From Takakia lepidozioides (Eukaryota > Streptophyta > Takakiopsida > Takakiales > Takakiaceae): DNA of 64,000 bases. Location: NCBI GenBank assembly GCA_030704615.1, contig CM060732.1, positions 16,492,001 through 16,556,000 of the forward strand, given 5' to 3'. A program made the position numbers and the translations under genes. Below, piece after piece: positions 34,860 through 45,314 of the stretch (its first letter is position 1; the number at the start of each line of letters is the position of its first letter). The notes beneath the pieces were generated by a model. It saw only the letters and a program-made list of their open reading frames with translations. It was not told where the DNA came from and searched no databases.

Positions 34860-37320
34860 GAAAAGGTGAGCTCAAATAGTGTGCGTTGACGCACACTGTT
34901 TGAGCTGCAAGGTAAGTGTTCATTGAACCTCAATGAGAAGCCCTTAGTGGCCGATTTTCAGATGAAAAAAAAAGAAAATGTGAGCTCAAACATTGTGCGT
35001 TGCGCACACTGTTTGACCTGCAAGGTAAGTGTTCATTGAACCTCAGAGACATGCCAAGTAAGTGTTCATTGAACCTCAAAGAGAAGCCCTTAGTGGCCGA
35101 TTTTTAGATGACAAAGGCAATGACAAGGTGAGCTCAAATAGTGTGCGTTGACGCACACTATTTGAGCTGCCAGGTAAGTGTTCATTGAACCTCAGAGACA
35201 TGCCCTGTATTGCCAAATTTCACAGGGAAAAAATAGTGACAAGGTGGGCTCAAACAGTGTGCGTTGGCGCACACTGTTTGAGCTGCCAGGTAAGTGATGA
35301 TTGATCCTCAAATACAAACCCTATGTGGCCTATTTTCAGATGACAAAGGCAATGACAAGGTGAGCTCAAACAGTGTGTGTTGACGCACACTGTTTGAGCT
35401 GCCAGGAATGTGATGATTGATCCTCAAATACATGCCCTTTGTAGCCATTTCTCAGATGATAAAATAACTAGAAGGTGAGCTCAAACAGTGTGCGTTGACG
35501 CACACTGTTTGAGCTGCCATGTAAGTGATGATTGATCCTCAAATACATGCCGTTTGTGACCGATTTTCATATGAAAAATCAATGAGAAGGTGGGCTCAAA
35601 CAGTGTGCGTTGGCGCACACTGTTTGAGCTGCCAGATAAGTGTTCATCGATCCTCAGAGACATGCCCTATGTGGCCGATTTTCAAACGAAAAAGGCAATG
35701 ATAAGTGTAGCTCAAACAGTGTGTGCCAACGCACACTGTTTGAGCTGCCAGGTAAGTGATGATTGATCCTCAAATTCATACCCTATGTGGCCGATTTTCA
35801 GATGACAAAGGCAATGACAAGGTGAGCTCAAACAGTGTGCGTTGACGCACACTACTTGAGCTGCCATGTAAGTGATGATTGATCCTCGAATACATGCCGT
35901 TTGTGGCCGTTTTTCAGATGAAAATTCAATGAGAAGGTGGGCTCAAACAGTGTGCGCCAACGCACACTGTTTGAGCTGCCAAATAAGTGTTCATCGATCC
36001 TAAGAGACATGCCCTATATGGCCGATTTTCAAACGAAAAAGGCAATGATAAGGGTAACTCAAACAGTGTGCGCCAACGCACACTGTTTGAGCTGCCAAGT
36101 AAGTGATGATTGATCCTCAAATTCATACCCTATGTGGCCAATTTTTAGATGACAAAGGCAATGACAAGGTGAGCTCAAACAGTGTACGTTGACGCCCACT
36201 GTTTGAGCTGCCATGTAAGTGATGATTGATCCTCAAATACATGCCGTTTGTGGCCGTTTTTCAGATGAAAAATCAATGAGAAGGTGGGCTCAAACAGTGT
36301 GCGCCAACGCACACTGTTTGAGCTGCCAAATAAGTGTTCATCGATCCTCAGAGACATGCCCTATATGGCCGATTTTCAAACGAAAAAGGCAATGATAAGG
36401 GTAGCTCAATCAGTGTGCGCCAACGCACACTGTTTGAGCTGCCAGGTAAGTGATGATTGATCCTCAAATTCATACCTTATGTGGCCGATTTTCAGATGAC
36501 AAAGGCAATGACAAGGTGAGCTCAAATAGTGTGCGTTGACGCCCACTGTTTGAGACAGATACTCATGAAAAGATTCACTTATCACTCTCTGAAAGGTTGC
36601 TGGTGCATTACAAAGTCCAAAAGGCATGACTGTGATGATTGATCCTCAAATACATGCCGTTTGTGGCCGTTTTTCAGATGAAAAATCAATGAGAAGGTGG
36701 GCTCAAATAGTGTGCGCCAACGCACACTGTTTGAGCTGCCAGATAAGTGTTCATCGATCCTCAGAGACATGCCCTATGTGGCCGATTTTCAAACGAAAAA
36801 GGCAATGATAAGGGTAGCTCAAACAGTGTGCGCCAACGCACACTGTTTGAGCTGACAGGTAAGTGATGATTGATCCTCAAATTCATACCCTATGTGGCCG
36901 ATTTTCAGATGACAAAGGCAATGACAAGGTGAGCTCAAACAATGTGCGTTGACGCACACTGTTTGAGCTGCCATGTAAGTGATGATTAATCCTCAAATAC
37001 ATGCCGTTTGTGGCCGTTTTTCAGATGAAAAATCAATGAGAAGGTGGGCTCAAACAGTGTGCGCCAATGCACACTGTTTGAGCTGCCAGATAAGTGTTCA
37101 TCGATCCTCAGAGACATGCCCTATGTGGCCGATTTTCAAACGAAAAAGGCAATGATAAGGGTAGCTCAAACAGTGTGCGTCAACGCACACTGTTTCAGCT
37201 TCCAATTCGTGGTGGATTGAACCTGCCCTAGTTCCCCAATTTGGCCGTTTCGCACATCAACAAGCCAACAAAATGGAAGGCTCAAACAGTGTGCGTCAAC
37301 GCACACTGTTTGAGCTTCTT
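34860..37320. repeat. Palindromic satellite in intron 1 of gene C, about 116-bp period
   Basis: About 21 tandem units. Each contains a long hairpin of AGCTCAAACAGTGTGCGT and its complement around GTGTGCGTTGACGCACAC (or GTGTGCGCCAACGCACAC), then GCCAGGTAAGTGATGATTGA, TCCTCAAATACATGCC, and a GGCCGATTTTCAGATGA phrase. Typical starts are 35131, 35247, 35364, 35478 and 35594. Two unit subtypes (GTTGACGC and GCCAACGC) alternate in the right half, suggesting higher-order duplication. ORFs on the minus strand across it are repeat translations. Confidence 0.95.
36556..36628 (-). mobile_element. 73-bp Ty3 reverse-transcriptase fragment inside the satellite
   Basis: These 73 bases match 62077-62149 of the Ty3 pol with one mismatch and encode M-P-F-G-L-C-N-A-P-A-T-F-Q-R on the minus strand, a conserved reverse-transcriptase block. 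The flanks are ordinary satellite; the insertion splits a palindrome unit after GTTTGAGA and resumes at TGATGATTGATCCTC. There are no LTRs or long flanks. Confidence 0.9.
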
Positions 37321-37839
37321 GTTTGTGGTTGATGCAACCTGGCAGAGATGCCGTGTGTAGACTATGTTCATATCGAAATAGAATCTCAACTTGGGTTCAC
37401 ATCAACAATGAAGCACAAAGGTGGGTTTCAAAGATTGTACCTTTTTTTTGGTTTCTCCAGAAGACTCCCCAATCATCGGGGACCCTTTGCGCTTCGGACT
37501 GCTCTCCACGCCTCACATGTTCTGGAGCATCTCCCCCATCCTCTCTTCCACTATTAGGTTCTTCGTGAGGCCAACGTCAACATCATCTTCGGCGTCTGCC
37601 TCTCCCTCGGATGCAGTGTCCTCCTCATCTGTTCTTGGAACTATAGCAGGCTGCTGTTCTTCTCCGGATTCCTGCTCTTCCATCGCCAAACTTTCCTCTT
37701 TGCCCTCTTCTTCCGCCTTTTCCTCTTCAGCCACTCTTTCCATCCTCATTCTATATCTGGCTCTATTCCTGTTTCTAGAGCTCGTGAAGTATAATGACTT
37801 CCTTCTCTTCCTCCTCCGCTGGAAACAAGGGCTCCCCAC

Positions 37840-38707
37840 GATGCCTCTAGAGCTCTCCAGTTTGACGTTTGCAACAAGGGTTGCTATTGCATGTAACCAA
37901 AATCAAAATTGGACATTGTCAACCGTATTTGGATGCGGGTGTTGTTATTGTGTGCGAACGGAATTCATCCATTTTGGCGTCTTTGTATTATTCAAGAAAT
38001 AAAGTGCTAGAAAATATGTACATCCGTTGCATGTACTTGTGATATATGTCAGATGTACTTCGACGCCTGCCAATATATGGCGGCCTTCTTGCATTGTTTC
38101 AAATTCGGAAGTGCCGTAGAAATCTAATGCTAGTTCAATTTGGAGCAGTTCTTGCAGATTAAATGTTGTGCTTCACATATGCATCCACGTGTATCGTACT
38201 GCCTGCCCTGTGCTTTGCATTTTGCCGTCATCGTCGCCATGGGGTCATTCGGTATAAAGGGTTGTGTCGGAAATGATCTTGTGTTGCACACATCCGTGCG
38301 AGGTGACTCTTGGAGTGTCAGTGTTTGTGTTGTGCTCTTCTGGCACGGCACAACCTCATTACATTCGGGGTCTTCCTGTTTACTGCTCTCCACGGTTGTT
38401 GCCGTCTTTCCATAAAGGATGGTTTCATGTCATGTTCAGGGTTTGTTTTTCATCCAAAAACAGCACGGCTTCTTGTGGCTTCCTATATTTGAAAACAGTT
38501 TTTCTAGTTGGTGTCTCTCAGCGTGGTTGTCTGCGAAGTTCAGTGCATGTCATTCCTACATCCTTTTGATGCATCGCCCGCAGCCTTTGGGTTAGTGCTA
38601 CCCTTGTTGACCTCAATTTTTTTGTGGTGGATCCCCTTTCGAGAATTGCGGGCTATTAGTTCGGGGATTCCGTTGTGAATCGAAAGTTTCGGTCAGCGTA
38701 GGAAAAC
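37840..38707. promoter_or_regulatory. Intergenic region of a divergent gene pair (element C)
   Basis: Lies between the first exon of gene C (-) and the transposase head (+). Unlike elements A, B, D and E it contains no palindromic array; in this element the array is in intron 1 of gene C instead. I see no convincing TATA or other named motif, so the promoter role is inferred from geometry alone. Confidence 0.35.
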
Positions 38708-39332
38708 ATGTCCAAGGAGCGAGATAGACAAGCCCAATTTCATTCCAATGTAGGTAGTCTTCCACTGACTGCCACTGCAGACGACGATGGGTTTGCAGTT
38801 GTTCATGAGGATGAGCTGGTTACAGTGTTCCCATTGGAATTGGGTTCTCTGCTTGTTCAAAAAGAGGTGTATGACGAGGATGAGAATTTGGATTCTGGAC
38901 ATTTGGAGAAACCATTGGTTGGCGAGTGTGGAAGGAAGTGGAGAGTCCTTCCAGGCACATACCGTGTCCTTGGAAAAGAGAGAAGACAATCAGCAGGATC
39001 AGTCATTACCCCTGGAACTGCAGCATAGGTTGTGCAGCAAAATGGCATAGTTCATGTGAAACAAGAGGTGAGCACATCCACTACATTCATGACTCTTTCA
39101 GACTCGTCCTCGGAGGATGTTTCTGAGATTCCTCCGCCAGTGCAGACTCCATTCTTGGATGAATCCGAATTGCAAGAGATAACGAGTGTCATTCCAAAAT
39201 TGAAAGCCCTCGCAGGGGTGCCTGGGTGCAAGAGCGAGCTGCGTTTTGTTGATTGGGAGTCCCTTCGTGTGCTGTGTATCTCCCCCCTAAAGCCTGTTGC
39301 TGTCACCACTAAGGCTCCTGTTGGTCTCAGTC
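38708..39332 (+). pseudogene. SWIM-type transposase, N-terminal fragment (element C)
   Basis: One frame of about 208 codons interrupted by a single TAG at 39026-39028. The part around 38850-38980 (G-E-C-G-R-K-W-R-V-L-P-G-T-Y-R-V-L-G) aligns with G-G-C-G-I-K-W-H-V-P-P-S-D-T-I-L-Y of the transposase at 46166-49987. An acidic serine block (L-S-D-S-S-S-E-D) aligns with I-S-D-E-E-D-D, and S-E-L-R-F-V-D-W...P-L-K-P-V aligns with S-E-L-A-A-L-D-Y...P-P-E-V, in the same order and spacing. The frame stops where the LTR-like segment begins. It diverges from gene C, preserving the pair arrangement. Confidence 0.65.
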
Positions 39333-40388
39333 TGTGTAAAAATTAAGGGTACCCCACAGATCCCGTAAAAACGTTTAAGTCCCAAGCAGCCCTCTAACAT
39401 TCCTTGGCCTTGAAGTAGGCCAAGAAGAGTGCACTGGGAGGAGTTTGAGAGGCTCCACCCTTGGCCGGGACTTGGAGGAAGTCGGCCGAACTAGCTAGTA
39501 GAGAGTAGAGTCAAGTGTGGGGTTTGGGTTTGGTTCTTTGCCATGGGACGCCATGGTACGGAAACAAACTCCTTGATGTGGGACGCCACAACTTGGATGT
39601 TCGTTTCCACAAAATAGACAAGCCGATGAGGACATCGACTCCCTGTTGGTAGGGGTGTGTGTCGCGGCCCTTTGCCTTGAGGGCAGGGGGTCGGGACACA
39701 AGAGGGGCTGCTCCTGTGGTGGGGGCAGTGGCAGCGATAGGTATGGGGGGCTGAAGCACCCTTGAGTGCCCAAGGCACTCAAGGAGGCGGAGGCGCTCAC
39801 TAGGTGGAGCCCCGCACACCGGGTTGCGGTGGGGGGGGCTCCACAAGGGGTGGTGGTAGCTTAGCGGGACTTAGTGGGGGTGGCATAGGACTCACCTTGG
39901 GGCGGAGACCTTGTGGTGGGAGTCGTGGGGAGTCTTGGGACTCATCACGGTCCATAGGGGCCGTGGTGGGTGGGCCAAGACTCACCGCGACTCATCACCG
40001 GGAGTCGAGGGTGTTCGTGGTGGTTTGCCATAAAATGGCATGGTTGTTTGTGAAACCCCCGCGGACAGCTACAGAAGTATATATAGGGAGTAGTAACCCC
40101 GAGAACGGTGCAAGCCCGTTGGTGACCAAAAACTAGTAAGTAAGCGAGCGAGCCGGAAAGCGACCAAAGAGTGGGGAGCTGTTCCGGACTGCCAACTACC
40201 AAAGGGAATTCCGCTGGTTCCAAATCGTTGGAGGGTTCTTTGGGAGATCAAAGGGGGGACCGTTATGCCCCGGTGAGCAGCCGGAGCTCCAAGTTGGCCC
40301 GGGCGGCTAGGTTGGGAGTTAGGCGCGCGCATCAAGCGAGTAACTATGACTTGAGGGGGGAGAGTTTACCGAAGTGAGGTGCGCGACA
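39333..40388. repeat. LTR-like segment (about 1.06 kb)
   Basis: Begins TGTGTAAAAATTAAGGG and ends GTGCGCGACA, i.e. TGT...ACA as expected of an LTR, with TATATATAGG at about 40078. Its last 125 bp match 57957-58096 (GGTGAGCAGCC, TTAGGCGCGCGCATCAA, GAGTAACTATGACTTGA), which borders the Ty3 element. The flanks are transposase fragments of two different elements and show no target duplication (CAGTC against AATCC), so this is not a simple solo-LTR insertion. Orientation is uncertain. The GC-rich tract 39780-39900 contains no credible gene. Confidence 0.5.
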
Positions 40389-41115
40389 AATCCTCGGCAA
40401 GCATCTCACCTTCCTTGCTTCAACATTTTCAAAATTTATCCTTCCAAGCTGCGATTTGGAGTCTAGGTGCAGAAGCTTCAGCACATCCAGTATAGATTGA
40501 GCAGGCTGTGCGAATTTAACGTTGTTGCCCATAAACTCCCCTCGGCGCAATTTCTGTGGAGGTTAAGCAGATTTTCCCGGAGTGCTCTCCCGCCTTCCAC
40601 TACTGGATCTAATAACCACACATTCATCGCTGTTGCCACTAGAAAGCTCAATGCTCTCAGTTTTCACCACATTAGCACCACGGATGGAAGCCAGAGTAGG
40701 ATGCTCACGAGTGGTCGACAACCTGTCTGTCATAGCTCGGACACCAAATACTTTGTATAGGACCTCACCTGTAAATGGCAGAACCCATGACTTGTTCGTC
40801 TCAAACTGGATCCAAGATGCGGGTTTCGGTGACGCCCCCTTCACTGACGTCCTCCACCTCAACAACAAGAGAGAGAGGGTCTAGATTAAACCTTCCAAGT
40901 ATTACTTTGTCAAGCAGGAACACCTGGTCTCCCTGTGCCTTCACCTTCACAAGATCGGAGGACGGTGGACATTGCAGCCTCACGAACCGTTCCATGTTCG
41001 GCTGCTTCAAGCCTGTGTCGCTATCCGGGACTCTGACGTACAAACTGGAGTACTCTACCGAATCTACCCAGCATGTGAGCACTGGGGAAGATGAGGAGCA
41101 CATGACCTGTTGCAA
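40389..41115 (-). pseudogene. SWIM-type transposase, N-terminal fragment (element D)
   Basis: Minus-strand frames 41115-40801, 40868-40563 and 40550-40389 together follow the transposase head: L-Q-C-P-P-S-S-D-L matches I-V-C-C-P-P-Q-L-G; G-R-F-N-L-D-P matches S-K-F-K-L-K-P; T-G-E-V-L-Y-K-V-F-G matches S-D-T-I-L-Y-Q-A-V-G; S-I-L-D-V-L-K-L-L-H-L-D matches S-I-V-Q-L-L-R-Q-H-H-L-D; A-R-K-V-R-C-L-P matches P-V-R-K-V-T-F-L-P. Frame changes near 40805 and 40560 show decay. The fragment ends abruptly at the LTR-like segment. It is divergent from gene D. Confidence 0.65.
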
Positions 41116-41179
41116 GAATGCAACGCAGTTTACGATTTCCTAACGAACTGTACGTCAACAACGATAAGAAATAAATGCA

Positions 41180-42015
41180 AATGGAATATTTAATGGATTT
41201 TAGGTCGGATGAAAACCGTCTGCGCAACAATTGGCGGCGGCACGTTCAGCTGGCAACGGCCATTTCGAAACAACCATTAACCTCCTCTTCATCTGAATTT
41301 GTTCTACGCCACAGGGGGATGCCTTATTGTCGTTGCCGACCACGCCTATTTGAAATGCATGAACATTGTGAAATAGTTAGTGGGACAGGTTTTCTTCCGT
41401 AGTCGGTACCGACTTCATACAGTTGAAATTAATTCCGGCGATGGATCAGGCAGATTTACATTGAATTGGAAGACGAATCGGAGTAGTCGTTGGCGACTAT
41501 ACCAGTTTTTGTTGAAGTCGGCCAACAGATCTGCCAAGGTCGCCAAAGATGTTCATTTCATGTGCTTTTTTGGCAAATTGGCTTGCGAACGGAATAGTCG
41601 GCAGCGACTACTGCTAAAATTGACAAGCGCTTTCCATTAATGCACTGTAGTCGCTGCCGACTTCCTTACGAATGCACAAATTTCCCTTCCAATTGATTTT
41701 TTGGCTTAAATGTGCTTGTAGTCGGGACCGACCTTCAAATTTCCTTTAATGTGCACATTCGATTTGAAATATTGGAAGATACTCGGATGAAATTAAAACC
41801 ATTTCCCGCATTGTGAGGGTGTAGTCGGCGCCGACTACAAAAATTGGCACATGTTGTGGCGGATTGCGCCGCATGGAGGCAGTCAATGAAATCCAAGTCG
41901 GCACCGACCTTATGGAATTATTGAAATTTGTAGAAATTTACAGAGTTAAAGACAGTGAACACATCCACTTCAAAGGCATTATAGTGTATGGTTGGCGCCG
42001 ATCAATTCTTGCGGA
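41180..42015. repeat. Palindromic sites of the GTCGGCGCCGAC type (element D)
   Basis: Dispersed 12-bp palindromes or near-palindromes: GTCGGTACCGAC (41402), GTCGTTGGCGAC (41487), GTCGGCAGCGAC (41600), GTCGCTGCCGAC (41649), GTCGGGACCGAC (41720), GTCGGCGCCGAC (41823) and GTCGGCACCGAC (41897), spaced 60-115 bp apart. They lie between the transposase head (-) and gene D (+). Region 42016-43184 shows no further palindromes and no gene. Confidence 0.75.
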
Positions 42016-43184
42016 TGGCATTTCCCGACTGTGTGGTTGCCAATTCAGCTCTTCAGGGATAGGCATAGGCATCCATTACACTGGAAGGGCAAGCAAGCAA
42101 ATCAACCTATGCAAGACAGATGGACAAACCATGTAACACACTAAACCATCATGCCATACACACGGGAGAAAATACCCTCTATTGGAAAAAATTCAATCAC
42201 ACTGGAGGTGTAGCAAAAGCATGAACACTCAGCCCGTGATGCTGGCATACTCACTGTTTATCAGAGGTCTGCAATTCCTAAAGAAGATTCCGCTTCATCA
42301 ACTCTACAATGCACATTTCATGCCCTCAGTTCACTAGCCTGGTTCTGAAGCCACACACAATGTTCCCACATTACCACCCACAAGAGCATGCCCTGCCATC
42401 TGGACCACTCTGCATCTCCCACCCAACCAGCCACAACAGAGAGACAAATCTCTCAAGTTTTCCAACCCGACCCTGATCCAAAACCCCTCCCCACAGCCCT
42501 CCATTCCCATACCACAAACCATGTGAATGAGGTGATATTATTGGCTATGTCAAAATCCGTAATATTTCAAGACATTTACTCCGATATGGAGTTCGGATAT
42601 TAGAAGTTGATTATACCGTTTAAGATGACTTTCTGCAAACCCGGACCCCCATTGCACCCAGAAGAGATTCGCGGATATTGACATTGACAGCGTTCGAGTC
42701 AACATAAAGTTTACCATTCATTCCTCTTATATTTCTCATCCTAAACTATTTGGATGGAGTCCAGGCCACGTGTCGGAAATGATTGCGTCGTCTAGCGGAG
42801 TGGCAGGAGGCTATTTCTCAATTTTGGGGATGTGGTACCCATCTCATATTCCTGACGTAGGTTTGGATGGAGTTAATTCGACGCACATTTAACATCCACA
42901 TCGAATGACAACAGATGGCGTGCTTCCATGGATGGGGGATTCGATTTTTCATTCGTTATTGCTATTTGAATTTTGGCGCGGGCCACGTGGCACATAGCCC
43001 CGTTACGGCGTGCAGCCGGCTGCGTGGCTCTACCTCAATTTCGTAGGCATACGTTACGGCCCGCGTAGGACGGGTTCTGATCCCTTTCCGGGTTCGGCAG
43101 TGCATACGGTCATGCGGATTCTCCTCTGCGGTGCCCGACTCTTCGGCTTCATTTTCTATTTTCGAGTAGGGGAACGTTGTCGTC

Positions 43185-44042
43185 ATGGAGCCTCAAGCGG
43201 AGGAAGAGGGGGAGTTTGTGCTGCCCACGCAAACACGCATACTGCACGGGCGGACGGTGGTCTCCCAACAGAGCAGCGAGGGTGCTAGACCTCCCAGAAA
43301 ATTAGTGAAACTTTGTAAGAAATCAACAACTTCACAGGAAGGCGGTTTGGTGTCTACAGCGGCCACACCATCGATGGATTGTCCTCCCCTCTCCCCTGTT
43401 TTTCAAAGCGGTGCATCGCCAGGTCCAGCAACGAGCGCACAGGGAGGCGGACCTGTTCAAAATGCTGCAAGTGTGCAAGACACTGTGCTGGTGGACGTTG
43501 TTTTGACTGGCGACATGCGGAAGCAAGCCCTACTCTCACTCACTACAAGTGCCATGAACCACACAAGAGTTCTATTTCGCACTTGCTGTGAAAGGGTGCT
43601 CCGCCAAGGATACCATTATGCAGGATGCAGCCCCTCCCGGCTGTGCGCATGGCTGAGCGCCCAGGCATCAACAAGCTCAAGTTGTATTTTGAGGCGGACA
43701 GGTACAATGATGCACTTGCATCACTACTACTTTCCATCAACGACGACAGTGGACAGAGCCAAGAAATCCAATAAGCAGATCGAGATGCATGGTCTGAACA
43801 TTGGCAGGCAGCGGATGCTGCATTTGAGGAAGACATAAAGAACACGGAGTGGGAGTTTCTCTCCAACAAATGGCTGCACATCTACGACGGGAATCACAGG
43901 TGGTATGCTTGGATGGAGGTCATACGCGAGCAGCACGCAGACGACGCGAGCTGGCACTACCGGGTGAACGCCAAGATTATGGATGTGATGAGTTCCGATC
44001 TGGGCCTCATACGACGTGCAATGAATCGTATGAATGTGTGAG
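43185..44042 (+). pseudogene. ParB-MTase gene, copy D (N-terminal half only)
   Basis: Starts at ATG 43185 with an acidic leader, a basic patch (R-P-P-R-K-L-V-K-L-C-K-K) and a Gly/Ser/Pro-rich segment. After a frame change near 43640 the ParB/Srx-like domain follows: W-S-E-H-W-Q-A-A-D-A-A-F-E-E-D, then L-H-I-Y-D-G-N-H-R-W-Y-A-W-M-E-V-I and W-H-Y-R-V-N-A-K, matching copies A and C in order. A TAA occurs at about 43770. The exon ends near 44036 at a possible donor (GTGTGAG), as in other copies (M-N-D-V-N-R or M-A-D-I-N-S followed by GT). The methyltransferase part is absent: a Ty3 fragment begins about 150 bp later. Confidence 0.65.
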
Positions 44043-44192
44043 TTTTTTTCTCCTCTTCTGCTCACATGAGCATAGGTATAGGGTTTAGCAATTTGGGGAT
44101 GTCGTTTGCATGGGGTTGCAGGGTTTGCATAAGCAGTCCCAGTGGGTGCTTCGTGGACCAATTCATTAATTAGACGTGTAGTGTGAGATGGA

Positions 44193-45314
44193 GTCGGAAG
44201 TATTGCCTGGTTGCATAAATTGGAGTTATGTTTGGCCAGATGCAGGATGAGAGGTCTCGGCCTGAATCCAGAGAAGTGTACTTTCTGTGTGAACTCAGGG
44301 GTGCTGTTGGGACACATTGTGTGTAAGAGGGGACTTCTTGTGGATCCCAGGAAGACAGAGGCCATTAAAGCCTCTCCACCACCAGCAAATGTTAAGAGTA
44401 TAAGGAGATTCCTTGGACAAACCAATTATTACAGAAGATTTGTCAAAAGGTATGCACAGATAGCAGCACCATTGAGCAAGCTTCTGAAGAAAGATGCAGT
44501 GTTTGCATGGACAGCTGAATGTCAACAGGCTTTTGAGGAACTTACATTATCAGTAACAACTACACCTGTGCTGATTAACCCTCACTGGCATGTAGTATTT
44601 CATGTTCACTGTGATGCCTCAGGGGAAGCGTTGGGAGCGGTGTTAGCCCAAAATGTTACAGGAAATATAGATTCACCTGTGTACTATGCTAGCAGGTTGA
44701 TGAACAGTGCTGAAAGGAACTATAGCACAACTGAAAGAGAAGCACTGGCAATGATTTATGCAGTCAAGAAATTCAGGCATTACCTATTGGGAAGAAAGTT
44801 TATGTTTTATGTGGATCACCAGGCTCTGATATATCTGGTGAACAAACCTTTGATAAGTGGAAGGATAGCAAGGTGGTTAATAATCTTGCACAAGTTTGAG
44901 TTCAAAGTTGTTTACAAGCCTGGCCGTTTGCATCTTGTGGCAGATCATTTGTCACGCCTAACAATAGGAGAGCCCGCCACAGGAGTAGACGACCAATTAC
45001 CTGATGCGAGTTTATTTGCAATGGAGGTGCAGGGAAGTGCAGATGAATGGTTAGATTGGCAGTGGCCAATCAGATACTACCTTACTCATGGTCAGTGCCC
45101 ACTTAGTTTTGGTAAGGAGCAGAGGAAGAGAATCGCTATCAAGGCTTTACCTTATACTATGGTAGGGGGCAGAATGTATAAGCTAGGACCTGATGGAGTA
45201 CTTAAACGATGCTTGTACCACCATGATTTTGGAGGAAGTTCATAAAGGAGTGGCTGGAGGTCATTTTGGAGAAGAGACTACCAGTAGGAAGATACTACTT
45301 GCAGGTTACTAGTG
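44193..45314 (+). mobile_element. Ty3/gypsy pol fragment (RT end, RNase H)
   Basis: An open frame (44211-45245 plus a short continuation) nearly identical to the pol at 60772-62352, beginning just after the reverse-transcriptase active box at H-K-L-E-L-C-L-A and running through L-G-Q-T-N-Y-Y-R-R-F, the RNase H D-A-S-G-E-A-L-G-A-V-L and V-D-H-Q-A-L, to the start of the integrase zinc region (V-A-G-G-H-F). A short indel near 45225 shifts the frame. At about 45314 it is cut by the left terminus of element E, in the middle of a phrase (GGTTACT) that continues uninterrupted in the 60.9-kb copy. It is truncated at both ends and shows no LTR. Confidence 0.9.

Larger units (their letters stand above)
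30666..37839 (-). pseudogene. ParB-MTase gene, copy C (most complete)
   Basis: Ten exons on the minus strand, approximate: 37839-37518 (basic R-R-R-K-R-R-K-S-L-Y-F then acidic, GTGAGG donor), 34785-34183, 34087-33897, 33783-33340, 33223-33000, 32845-32196, 32109-31773, 31646-31357, 31246-31051, 30920-30666. Exon 2 has the ParB/Srx-like domain: K-I-P-L-C-K-L-V-S-M, P-V-V-R-P-P, F-H-V-W-D-G-N-H-R-L-L-A-W. The C-terminal half has beta-class methyltransferase order: L-I-I-L-D-I-P-D-G (IV position), F-L-S-D-A-G-V-L-V-L-I (strand after a Trp-rich helix), then R-S-P-T-F-I, V-L-D-L-S-M-G-T-G-A-S-Y-H-A-C (X/I) and L-F-G-I-E-G-D (II). The only clear lesion is a one-base change in a run of eight A near 33575. 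Intron 1 (about 2.7 kb) contains the satellite. Likely nuclear DNA-binding; activity uncertain because motif IV is D-I-P-D. Confidence 0.8.

Noticed and set aside
34860-37320. CRISPR-like array
   Set aside because: Units are tandem and near-identical throughout, spacers are not unique, there are no cas genes, and the genome is eukaryotic; it is an intronic satellite.
39491-40136. GC-rich ORFs near 39.5-40.1 kb
   Set aside because: They lie in a G-rich LTR-like segment, are low complexity and have no homologue in the window.
43543-44425. Minus-strand ORF of 232 codons overlapping gene D and the Ty3 fragment
   Set aside because: It crosses the junction of two unrelated elements, and the opposite strand carries the recognisable ParB and RNase H motifs.
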